A DNA stretch of 64,000 nucleotides, taken from positions 45,650-109,649 of the forward strand of contig JBAMJV010001343.1 of NCBI GenBank assembly GCA_037951105.1. Direction: 5' to 3'. The position numbers and the translations under genes were made by a program. Under the pieces are notes generated by a model. It made no database searches. It was not told where the DNA came from and saw nothing but the letters and a program-made list of their open reading frames with translations. Numbering within the stretch: position 1 is the stretch's first letter; each line of letters starts with the position of its first letter. This document shows positions 1 to 13,100 of this stretch, one piece after another. The DNA is from Echinarachnius parma (Eukaryota > Echinodermata > Echinoidea > Clypeasteroida > Echinarachniidae).

Positions 1-232
1 AGATCAGTGTCCATTCAAGCGCTGTATTAAGATCACATTTATTAGATGAAATATAATATTTAAACATGACTTCCAATGCTCAAAATTTCACAGGAGGTAG
101 ATTAAGATATGCTTATTCAGGAAATACAAAAATCTTAAATCTCATATTTTGTTCCAAATTTGACTATTTTAGCTTATAAAAGAGAAACTACCACAGCGAC
201 ATAATGGTCGTTTTGTGGCGTAAGGTCACATA
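1..232 (+). repeat. Dispersed repeat family C, copy 1
   Basis: Matches 36193-36424 (same strand) and 4483-4680 (opposite strand) over about 200 bp. Shared words are tcaagc.ctgtatt, gctcaaaatttcac and actaccac.gcgacataatgg, ending cgttttgtgg. No coding content. Confidence 0.8.
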
Positions 233-601
233 TAATAAAAAGGCATATTACGATATATCAAGTAGGATAAACTCTATTCTCGAGTTGCATTGCCCTTTAA
301 CAAAAGTGTTAAAATGGAAGGGAAAGCCTATAGTAGATATTTATATAGAATGCTAATTGAAATAAAAACCTCTAAGCGCTATCATTATTACCCCAGTCAA
401 CAGACACACTGCAATCATTCCTGCACACAAAGTGCACAATTTCCACTCCCTGGGGTGTACATGTATTTCAGCCAGTCCCCTGTTAGGCGTATTCATTTTT
501 CAGTTTATTACTTTTAAACCCTCCATGAGTTCAATGGCTGACTCAATTCACGATACTCTTACTCTAATGATTTGTATCTGAATGAACACAATAGAACAGT
601 G

Positions 602-972
602 TTTAAAGGGACTTAGTAACATTGTCCAAATCCTCAAATCCAATTGGAATTCTAGCGGTTCCCTCATACCTTGTTGTAATCGTATTAACAATAAAAGCAT
701 GGGACAGGTTTCGGTTTTGTTAAACAGATATTTACGATTGAAGTGTTCAGATGTTAAATTATCCACTGGATCGTCAAAATCGTGTACAAAGTGAGTGCAA
801 TGAGTTAGTGAATATCACTTTACATTTTTGCTCATTACTCTGCCATATAATGTCCATTTAACTTGAAATTTTCACCCATCACCCAGTGGACATATCAGAT
901 AACAACAATATACATTGTACCAACCACTCATCACTTTTTGCACTCGTCAACAAAGTTACTAGATGACTTTAA
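602..972 (-). mobile_element. TTAA-bounded MITE family A, copy 1
   Basis: About 370 bp with ends TTTAAAGGGACTTAGTAAC and agttactagat...ctttaa. Related copies are at 9019-9401, 31761-32144, 35569-35778 and 50658-51054. The TTAA at both ends suggests piggyBac-type mobilisation. Non-coding. Confidence 0.8.
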
Positions 973-1072
973 TGACTTGTATGAGCACCCAACTTCTTAC
1001 CAAGGTTATATCCAATGTAGATTAATGTGGAATTCATGTAAACTGGGGCAGAGTTAAAATATTATCACTTAC

Positions 1073-1136
1073 GTCTTCCTTTTCTTCCAGCAGATCAATC
1101 ATATTTTCCATATCAATAAAAGCTTGCTGGATCATC
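1073..1136 (-). CDS. ABCB6: ABCB6 coding exon 12 (last in window)
   Basis: 64 bp, acceptor atttcctgacag, donor GAAGAC|gtaagt, ends phase 0. It encodes [20 protein letters not shown] then D, the linker before the nucleotide-binding domain. The following exons are outside the window. Confidence 0.93.
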
Positions 1137-4100
1137 CTGTCAGGAAATATAAAAAAAACAGAGAGAGAGAGAGAGAGTAAAAACAGGGCTCGACACCAGC
1201 ACTAATTAATATTTCTGTTCAACTAAAAATTAAAAAAAATAAGCAAGTAAGTATACTTGCCCAAATAAGCTAGAAGAAAATTTAGTGTAGATGCTTGGTG
1301 AAAATGAATAGGTGTTTTAAAGATTTTGTTGGTACTCTTTGTACATTGTATGTCACAGAAACCGGGCATGGTGGCTTAGCGGTAAGGGCATCTGTTTCAT
1401 GCACACGAGGTCCTGGGTTTGATAACTGACCGTGTCATATCACAAAAGTTTATATATTTTAATTGACTTCATCCTAGCCAAGCAAGAAATAACTATTGCT
1501 AGTGGGGCGTAGGACCCTCTGTACATGAATAATTTGAATAAGGCAATAAACTATGATTAAATAAACATTCTATACTAAGTATTTACAATAGTGGACATTC
1601 ACCCACTAATAGAAACTAAACTATAAGATTATATAAAACATGTTAAATCTTTTCAAGAGAATAAAAATGCTATATCTTTGGTAGCAATTCACAAAAGACT
1701 ATAAGATGTATTGACTTAATAAATACTTTTAATATTTATCATAATAAGGTAGAGTCTATCAAGTCTTCGTATCTCCAAAGGCATACTATTCCAAATATCT
1801 GATCCCTGAAACAAGATACGTGCCAAATAGGCACGGGGGAATTTGACTTATTTTTACTAATACAATAAAATATAAGATGATGACAGCATAATTCAGGGAA
1901 ACTGAGCATTCCTATTGGTTGATTACCGTTGAGTATTCCAGTAAAGTGAACGTTGCTATAGGTAATGTTCCTTATAACCAAGATTTATGTACACTATGTG
2001 TGTACAAATTTCCCATAGACAGCCAAACGAGCCGCGCAGAGGATGGCCTTGAAGTGCCCTCTCAACGAGAACTTAACTATCCCAAAATTAAACTAGACAT
2101 GAGTGCACTCACGGAGTGCATACCTCCGCCGCGAATGAACAGACAGCCTACAAGAAAATGATCAAAATATCACATTTTGTGGGGAAAAATGGACACCAAA
2201 GCGACATATTTCCGTAATAAATAGCCCAAGCTTATCTTGTGTAGGTATGCTTTCATTTCATACTGTCTTTTTATGACATTTCTCTCAGCAATTCTGAACA
2301 TTTTCGACAAATTAAATCCATGGAACAAGCCTCCAGCTGGCAATTACTATGCCAGAGTTCCGGCCGGCGAAGGGGCTTGCTGTGGTGTGCATTCATAGCT
2401 GCACTGCATGCATGGTGATTGATGTACAGCTGGCTTGAGTTGGACTACGCATGTGCATTACTAACAAACGCACTAACAAACAGGACCGAAAACATAACCT
2501 CCTCCAACTTCGTTGGGCGGAGGTAATAAATTTGTTTGCTTTACCTGTAATATGTGCCAAAGAAGTTGAGGGGGCTGTACAGCTGCATGATGTATGATGA
2601 AAACAGAACATAATCTCCAACCTGACAAAAATAAGCAGAAAGCAACAATTAGAATGGAAAATAATTGGCTATAGATGCATAATCTCCAGCAAAAAAAATA
2701 GAAGAGAAAGGATATCTGTTTTTATTTGTTCAGATGTGCATGTTATCTTAAAGGGTTAGAACATCACAGGTACCGTTGTTTGATATTAAACAGATGTCCA
2801 ACACTTTGCAAATGTTTGTGCTATTCATAAATAATGCAATTAATCATCGAAACTCACAGAACCAACAGGCCTGATGATTCCAAAAAGCACCAAATGTTTG
2901 CGAGTACACCAATTATATACCCGCATATGTTTGGAGACAATAGAAGCACGGTAGACACATACATCCTAGACAATGGACTAGTCTTCGTCTGCCGACCCAT
3001 GTACAATAACTATAGTTATATAATGGGTTTTCAAATTATATAATTTGTCTCGAAACCAATCTGTCTAAACTTGTTGGTGGAATGGACTACTAAAACTATT
3101 ACATTGCATTTATAAGAATATTATTTTGGGGTGGTGGTTCCCTTTAAGCTGCTTAAGATTAATGATGATAACAATTTGTAGTTTTTGCACAGCAAATTTT
3201 GTAATTTCATATGCCCTGTAATCTGTATATCACTACATTTATCAGTGAATCTTGGTTATTCTTCATAAGCTCAACTCCCCGGGGAGCATATTAAGGCTGG
3301 CTAACAACTACATCCGACCAACAAGATGATGACAATGTTTGGAGTTCAGTAACATTTTGACAATTATAATAATAATAATAATGCAGTATGTACATTATAT
3401 TAAATCCCTGGGTAAAGCAATGTAATCCATCATACTGTTAAGCACAGTCTCAACTCCCCAGGGAGCATATTCAATGTAATTCAGCCACCATGCGCACAAA
3501 AACAGACAGTGAAATAAGCAGGCCTCAACACTAGCACTTGCCCACTTGCCCGGGGCAAGTAAAATTTGATATCGGGCAAGTAAAATGTCATAAATTGTCT
3601 AACTTACTTGCCCGATCGGGCAACTAAATAATGATTCAACTATGAGAAAACAATGTTATTTCATGCACATTCAAAGAGTAAGAGGGCAAGTAAATTTTAT
3701 TTTGGGGCAAGTAAAATGTTGGGATGTATGATTATGCTTGCCCGAATGTGCCAGTACAGAAAAGGGTTAGTGTAGAGGCTTGAAATAAGTGATGACAATT
3801 TTGTTCTGACCAAAATAAATAATATTACATGTCCATGATCCATCTTACTAAAGCACAATCTCAACTCCCAAGGGAGCATACTCACTGTAAGTGGGCCGTC
3901 AGCCACCATGCGCACATAAGCAAACAGTGAAACCAGTGATGAAAATGTTATTGAGTTCCATAAAGTAAATGTTTGGACATAAAAAAATAACAATTACATG
4001 TCCATGATCCATCATACTAAAGCACAATCTCAACTCCCAAGGGAGCATACTCAATGTAAGTGGGCCATCAGCCACCATGCGCACATAAGCAGACAGTGAA

Positions 4101-7100
4101 ACAAGTGATGACTAGATGGATCTTCGACTGCGCACAGTCAAAAATTATGCCTCCGCTATCACGTGATTTGATATCAAGCCCAAATTATCATGCACAGAGT
4201 TAATTCTGTAAACTCAATTTTGATGGTAATCCATCAACCAGATCTTGAGATATCACTTTAAATCCCACGGGAGCATACTCACTGTAAGTTGGCCATCGGC
4301 CACCATGTGAGCACACAGTAGACATCCAACCAGCAGACCGCCATTGATGATGACATTTTGAGCAGAGTTTAGCACCGTCAGGGACGCTATGGACTTCCAC
4401 TCGACCGCCTAGGAGTAAGTATTCAATTTATTGGATGTAAATGGGCAATTCCAGCATCACAGACATTACAAATTAGAGAATATGTGACCTTACATAATAC
4501 ACCACAAAACGACTGTTGTGTCACAGTGGTAATTTCTCTGTTATGAGCTGAAATAGTAAATTTTCGATTAAATTATGAGATTCAGGATATTGGTATTTCC
4601 TGAATGATTATCTTAATTTACTTTCTGTGAAATTATGAGGGTCAGGAATCATGTTGAAATATCATTTTTCATTGAATTAGGCCCGAGTCATCATGGTTAT
4701 TTTATAAACTGGGTCCCGATGGACTTGCACCGTTCGGGAATCGGTGCCCCGAGAAAAAATAAATAAACACCCTGACAAAGTGTCGTCGGAAACACACTGG
4801 CCTAGCTAGGCACGCGCCCATTTGTGTTGACTCCTTCAAGGAGTAATTTTCTCATATCCAAAAAAGTGGTTAGTAAAAAATTTGTGAATGCATATTGACG
4901 AGCAGTAACACACTGCTGCTCATGAATATTCATAAGCTAATTTTTTTACGAACCACTTTTTTTTAATATGAGAAAATTGTATATCCTGATACATGGTACT
5001 TAAGTAGTAAGCAATTATGGGCGCCCTAGACCAGTGTTGTATGTTTTCCAACTGCACTACAGGGTGTCTTTTTTTCTTTCTTTTTTGGCACCGGTTCTGA
5101 AAAAATGAAACCGGGACCCGATGGTGACGGTCGGGAACCGGTGTGACCGACCGAACCGACTCAGCCTTACATTGAATGTAAATGATAAGATTACAGCGCC
5201 TGAATGGACGGCAATCTTTCAAGCAACCTGTTTTCTCCCTAACTTTTAAACTGCTTAAGGTTTTTTTGGTGCTTTTGGAGCTTTTGGTTACTAAAATTCA
5301 GTTTGACCAAAACTGTACTCTCTTAACCAGAATTCAACTATCCCATATATCAACAGATTCAATTATTCTCAAATAAAATGACCGAAAACAAACAAAATCC
5401 AAGACATGTAAACAAACAGACATATGTTTTTAACATAGACTTGAATGTATCAACAGATTCAATTATTCTCAAATAAAATGGTAATCTGTTCCACATTATA
5501 CAGATGTTAACCGGTGGTGGAGGGAATATCACAGAATGTTCAATACGATGTTATACAAAATGATACAATCTCTCTTGCAGTGCGCGCCATGCGGTAAATA
5601 GTGGGCTTCTGGCGTGTAATATAACAAAATATTATTGCAATCACATGACTGTGTTGAGCCAATCAATGACTCGCATTTTACTAAGTCATATAATATTACC
5701 TGATATTCATCAATCGCCCCCGAGTACATACTGACTTCAAACTGCTCATTGTTGTAGTATTTCACCTGCAGAGAAATGACACACAAATAAAAACAAATAT
5801 AAAAAGTGGTCACAAGATAGTGGTGTAACCAGGACTTGACACTAGCACTTGCCCTGGGACAAGTAAAAATTGATATTGATGTCAGCAAGTCAAATTTTAT
5901 AAATGGTCTAAGTTTGGTAACCCGACTGGGCAACTCAATTTTTGCTCCACTAGGAGAGAATAATGTAATTCTTTATGCGTATATCTCATCTAGAAGTAAG
6001 CGGACAAGTAAGTTCTCTTTTTGTGCAAGGTAAAGTTGAAAAGTTATGATTTCAACCAAGTTATGATTCTGCTTGCCTCTAAACTCTTATAGAGTTGCTT
6101 ATGGGAACTGGGCGGGCTATGTTCAGAGTCTACCAGGATTTGACAAATTTGAAGGGAACGGGTTAATGTCAATTTCATCTGTCTACATTGTGCACTCACA
6201 GTTTCAAAATTGAGCAAGGAGTCGACGGACTTCTGTTTCATTTTGTTATCCAACAGGTTCGTCTGTCGTCTGTATTTGGTCCTCCACTCCGTCACAGCCA
6301 CTGTCACAACTGTGTGTAGGTAGGATTCAAAATAATATTTGATTTGATTTATTTATTTTCCACATTTTCAACAATTTATAAAGCATACAATAAACAAATG
6401 AACACGAATATAGTTGTTTGCTTATGATGAGTAAAAGGAATAAAGTTCATTTGATAGAGAATGTAATAAATATATTGAGTTTTTCAACTAATCTAACAAA
6501 ATCCTGTGCAATTTTCTAAATAGAATCAAGTATGTTTACATGTAGGCGAGAGCACGATCATGTCCCAGGAACAGCCCTAGTTGCACTGATCTCTAGATTA
6601 TGCTTGGGTAACATGCTGTAAGGTTGAATGAATAAGGGAGTTTGTGCTTTGCTACGTTCCTTTGAAGGTAGGTTATTCTAGCGTAATTGACATGGATGAA
6701 TCTTGAATGGGTTAAAAGAACAAGCAAAAAAGCCAAACTCATCGATACGATATATAGAGTGAAATTAAAAGGGACTTTTTTTTTTTCATTTTAAAGTACA
6801 AGCTTGAAAGTAAAACTTACTGATGTACAATGTCATGGCAACAAAGACGATGAGACCGAACCAGGCGTTGAATGCGCTGATGAAATACACAACGCCGATC
6901 ACGATGTCCGCTATAGTCGGTAAGATGTTGAACACAATGTAACTAGAAAAAGAGAAAATTAAAATTAACATTGAGGGGAGGCACACACTATTTACAGATA
7001 ATAGTGTAAAAATATTACATACGGGTTGTTTAAAATGTATTTATTCAAGTAAAATATGGTTGCTCTATGTTTGCATGCTTCATACTTTTTGGAAAGCTTT

Positions 7101-10100
7101 TGTTACGAATTGATATATTCATGTTGAATGCATTTTTAATACCAGGATGCGATTTTGGGAACCCAAGACAATTTTACATTTTTGGACCAATAAATGAAAT
7201 ATCAAATCTTGAATCTTCATTCAAGTATCAGGGTAACAGTTCAAGTTTAAGTTAATTGTTTCATTTTCACAATATAAATGTACAAATCATAATAATATAA
7301 AATAATACTTGTAATTAATACAACAGAAATTCAAAATAACATTTGTTTACATAATACGATAATTAAAGTGAAAATGAAGGGATCCACTGTGAAGCAAAGC
7401 TTGTCAACTAATTTGATCAGGAGAGGGCGCTCTATACCTGAGGAGACTGTTGATGCTGGTCGTTCCCCTGTCCATCATCCGCAGTACCTCCCCTGTCTTG
7501 CGGTTCAGATGCCAGCCCAGGGATAGACTGTCAGGATCAAACAGAAAGACAAAGTTATGAGAAAAATCATAATACAAGGCTGGATAGCTGCACAACACTG
7601 GTCTGTTGGCCAAGGACCAGTAAAAAAACAGAATTAGAAAATCTTGTTTTTAGCTTCCATGTGACAAGCACGTCAATCTATAATTGCAGTTTTGTTTTAC
7701 TTGCCTGACCAAGCCACTAGCAAAAAAGAGGAAAGTGTAGAGTCAGTCAGCTGAAGAAGATGTGTGGAAACGCATCGAAAGCTACCTTTGGTAAGCCAGA
7801 ACTTTTTGTTGTGTGCCTTTTTTTTTTTTTTTTACTTTTGCGTTAATACCCTTTAATGTAGCAAAAAAATTTGGGGGAAATTAAATCTAGTCATGCAAAA
7901 CTTCAGTTTATATGTTACTGTAAAGACAATGGTTTAACAGCAGGTGTAAACTAGACAACTTGTGCAAGCATTTACTTCATATTTTCAGATATTGTGATTT
8001 ATCTTTTGTTACCGCTATAGCATATTTCAAGTGTGAAATTGTCATTTATTTGTGCACATAAATATAAAACAGCTCAATGGAATTAATGCCCTGTATTCAC
8101 AAAGGAGGTTTGTAGGAGGTTTGTACAAACCATGGTTTATCCATAGTATACATCTATGGAGTGCCATTTGTAAACTGATGGAGAAATAATGTAAACTCCT
8201 TAGTTGTTAACAATGTTGATGGTACACATTTACTAAAGGCACCAAATAAATGTTTGTCTTCTCACAAGGTGAAATTTGCTGGTTAGCAAACACCAACAGT
8301 CATATCATTAGAAATTATAAATTGTTTTACTTGTATACGAGCAGCACTCCATAGATGTAGACCATGGATAAACCATGGTTTGTACAAACCTCCTACAAAC
8401 CTCCTTTGTGAATATCTAAAAACTTTGGGCAAGTGGATTTTGCTGTTGCCTGGTTGGGAAAGTAAATATATATTATTAATTTGCCCAACCAGGCAATCAA
8501 GAGAGTTGTTTTTTTAGAAACCTGCATGTAATATCCATCAAGGTAGTTGACCCAGCGTAGTCTCTGTAGATAGTTTGCGTTGTTCATCTAGAAGACTCTC
8601 CATCTGATATTTTGCTTATGTCATAAGATTAATGTCATAAGATTTTTCCCAAAGTGAAATTTGAGACTTCCATCATGTATCAATATCAGTGTAAGATTCT
8701 TCTGCATGATGTATTGTAGTTTTATAGAAAATGTGCACTGTTTTAGATAAATTTTCAAATTCTCACTAGCTAATAGCTAGTGAGAATTTGAAAATTTATC
8801 TCAGATGTTATCATCTACTGCCCATTTATTTTTTAATTCAATCGAAAATCATTCTGGAATGGTTTTCAATTCCATCAAAGATTTCTCCATAAGACTTTTG
8901 ACATATCAAAACCCATTTCATTCTTCTGTTAACATAGGCCAAACAACAACATGAAGGTGCAAGAGAAATGTGGAAGCTCCAAGTGATTTTGGTTCAATTT
9001 GATAGTCAATAGATCACTTTAAAGGGATCTAGTAACTTTGTTGACATGTGCTAAAAGTGATGAATGGTTGATACAATGTATATTGTTATCTGATATGTCC
9101 TCTGTGTATTGTGTGAAAATTTCAAGTTAAATGGACGTTAAATGGCCGAGTAATGAGCAAAAATGCAAAGTGATATTCACTAACTCATTGCACAAACGTT
9201 GTACATGGTTACGACTATCCAGTGGATAGTTCAACATCTAAACACTTCAATCATAAATACCTTTTTAACGAAACGGAAATTTGGAAAACCAAAACCTGTC
9301 CCACGCTTCTATTGTTGATACGAATACAACAAGGTATGAGGGAACTGCTTGAATTCCAATTGGATTTTGAGGATTTGGACAATGTTACTAGATCCCTTTA
9401 AAAAATAAAAATAAAAAAAAAAAAACATGACCAAAAGAAAGACACTTACTTGTGAAGATGCTCAAAGAGGCGTACCATGATGCCTTTGGTTGTGAACTGC
9501 TGCACTCGAATCCAGAGCAGAGAACGCATGTTGTTAAGCAACCCAAGACCTCCTAAAAATAGCAAGAGATATGCCAAATAGATACATGATCACAATCATA
9601 ATAATAATAACAGTTGTTAGCTAGTTGTTAATAATGCATGCTGGCTAGCAACCCAAGACCTCCTAAAAAATAGCACCAAAAAAATAAAAAAATTACAAGC
9701 ATAATCACAATCTTAATGGGTACCAGTAAAAAAAAAATAGATGGATCTTCGACTGCACGCAGTCAAAAATTATGCCTCCGCTATGATGCGATTTTAAATA
9801 CCAAGCCCAAATTAACATGCACTGAATTAATTTTTGTATATATTCTACATATATTTTGAGTCCTGTGACCTTGACCATATGACCCCAAACTTTGATGGCT
9901 ATCAAAAACATTCAGGTATCAAGTTTGATTGAAATCTGACATTTAGTTCTTGAGATTTTTCCATTACAAACATTTATTTTTCGGGGGCTACTTTTCAAGC
10001 TTGCCTCCATGAAAATGACACTCCAATTAACTCTATACAAATTTTCAGGGGGTATTTTTTGCATTTCGGGGGCGAATTCGCTGACAAAGTTGTTGGCAAC

Positions 10101-13100
10101 ATCTCCGACACCGGTATCCAAGCTTTCAAAGGGCACATACATGCTTTCCTCCTATTCAAAATTTGATTGTTAAATGCTAAGTTTTATAATGTACTATTGA
10201 TATTATATTTTTTAGTTAAAGGGGTAGTACAGTTTTGGTAAGGCTGAACTTTAGTAACCAAAACCTGCACAGTAACATTACAAACTAATATTTATAACCC
10301 CACCATGCTCGAAAGGTATACAAAAATACAAACGACTAAGTAAAAAGCCTGTTATCATTCAAAAAGCGCCATTAAAACACAAGAGGGCGCTCTCTAATAA
10401 GGCATTGGTTTAAACCATTGTTCATACAAAATTATGCATGTGATGTTTTGTTGAAATAATGATTAATTAGAGAGATCATCAACAACTATGAAAAAACCGC
10501 TTTTGAAATTTTTTGAAAAAGTGTACAAGCATTTTTAAATTTTTTTCAAAAAATCATCATATTTATTTGGGGCCCAAATAAATATGATTGGATAATATTT
10601 ATTGATATTTCAGCCATTTCTGAACCGATTTTGACCAAATAAAGTTTATTCTGCAATAAAATTGCATGTTCTTTCAAATTCGACACTCAGTTTTTCATTA
10701 CCTCACAAGAAAATTGTGTTGTGCAGCGCCCTCTCAACCAAAACTGAACTACTTGATTGGCATTCCGGAGTTTCACCAAGGCTCTGGTAGGCTATTGTTC
10801 ACAATTGCATTCTATATACAAACAAAAACTAGATGGATCTTCGACTGCGCGCAGTCGAAAATGATGCCTCCGTCATTGCGCGATTTATATATATCAAGCC
10901 CAAATTAACATGCGGGCAACTCCAGCGTCACGGACATTACAAATCAGAGAATTTTCATGACTTTCCAATGCCACTACTAATTCATACCTCTAACTAATGT
11001 CTAACTTTTATTTTGATTACAAAGCAATATCCTGGTTTAGTATGCAAAAAAAGTTTCAGAACATTTATCCAATTCGTTACTGAGTAATTCTGCAAAATGT
11101 GCGCCGTCACCAACCAAAAAAATACTTTTTTTTTCACGAGGGCGATTTTGAAAATTTTGAGGGAAAAAAACGCCCTCGTGAAATTATTCACGAGGGCTAT
11201 TTTGGGGCTCACGGGGGCTCTTTTTTTTTTACATCGTTTTCACTGCTCAAGGGTCTAATAAATGATTATCATGATGTGATCTATCTGATTATGCCATGTT
11301 TGGTACGTTTCTGGCGCTTTCCGATCATGCAAAAAGAAAAAAAAAAAAAAAAAAAAAAAGGTATCGGGGGCGAATCGCCCTTTGCCCCTGTGTATTTTTT
11401 TAGTTGGCCGTCACGGACATTACATCTTTTGAACATGACTTTTTGCATCCATATACATCTTTGCAAAAGTCTGTGAGTTCTGAGACCTCACAAAGGTGAT
11501 TTAGGTATTTAATTATAGAACAGGCAATGATGAATTGAATCCAAGTTGTTTTGGGGGAAACGGGCCAGGCATATGTGATCTAGACAACAAAAAATTGCGT
11601 CACAGACATTACATTTTCAGCGTCACAGACATTACACTTTTGTCCACTTTTTCTAAACTCAGAAATAACCCGCAAAAAAAGCTCCATTGTGCATGAAACT
11701 TTTTTAATTGTACATTTGATATGTAATCAAACAGTTTTGAGAACAATAATTATATTTCAATTTTGTTTCATTTTTCCATCCTTGGGTAACATTTTTCGTG
11801 GAATTGCCCATACACAGAATTAATTCTGTCAACTCAATTTTGATGGTAATCTGTCTATCAGATCTTGACATATCACAATTATGAGCTATATATAAGTGAA
11901 CTTGACCTTTGCCCTCATTCAAATTCAAATTATAGGTACCAAGTTTGACGGTTATTTGTCAACTGATTCTTGAGATAATTTTACAAAATGAGTCCTGTGA
12001 CCTGTGACCTCATGACCCCAAAATATATTGACTACAAATGCTCTCTAGGATACATTCAGGTACCAAGTTGGATTGCAATCTGACATTCAGTTCTTGAGAT
12101 TTCCAATTACAAGCTATTTTTGCATGTATAATGAGCCATGTGACCTTTGACCTTTGACCTCATGACCCCAAAATGTAATCAGTTCATCGGCTCCCCAAGA
12201 TACATACATGTACTAAGTTTGGGCAGAATCTGTCAAGCGGTTCTTGAGATAACGTGATCACAAGGTATTTTTGCATATATAATGAGCCCTGTGACCTTTG
12301 ACCTTTGACCTCATGATCCCAAAATCTAATCAGTTCATTGGCTCTCCAAGATACATACATGTACCAAGTTTGGGCAGAATCCGTCAATCGGTTCTTGAGA
12401 TAACACTATCACAAGCTATTTTTGCATATATAATGAGGTCTGAGACCTTTGACCTTTGACCTCATGACCCCAAAATCTAATCAGTTCATTGGCTCCCTAA
12501 GATACATACAAAAACCAGGTTTGGTCAGAATCCGTCAATCCGTTCTTGAGATAACGCGATCACAAGCTATTTTTGCATATATAATGAGCTCTGTGACCTT
12601 TGACCTCATGACCCCAAAATCGAATCAGTTCATTGGCTCCCCAAGATACATACATGTACCAAGTTTGGTCAGAATCCGTCAATCCGTTCTTGAGATAACA
12701 CGATCACGAGAACGGGACGTACGTACGGACGTACGTACGTACGTACGGACGGACAACCCGAAAACATAATGCCTCTGGCAACTTCGTTACGGAGGCATAA
12801 AAAGATGTCCTTACCAAATCCTCCACCCTGAAGCACTTTGCACATCACGTAGAACAGGATCAACTGAACTGGGAAGCGGGGTGTTTCCCCACCTAGAGCA
12901 TCCACTGCAAAAGATATAAGAAATGATCACCCGTTTGTATTTTTATGATTTGTTAACAAATTAAATTCAAACATTGGGTAAACTAACAAGAAGTTAATTA
13001 AATGAATATATGAATATATATACATGAACTTTGCGATTAATCACAACTCTTTATGCAACAGGCTCAGAGGGTGTTTCACAAATATTCATCCTTTTTATTC

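Noticed and set aside
12449-12769. 106-codon frame
   Set aside because: Runs through the 150-bp tandem array, whose period is divisible by three; the protein simply repeats.
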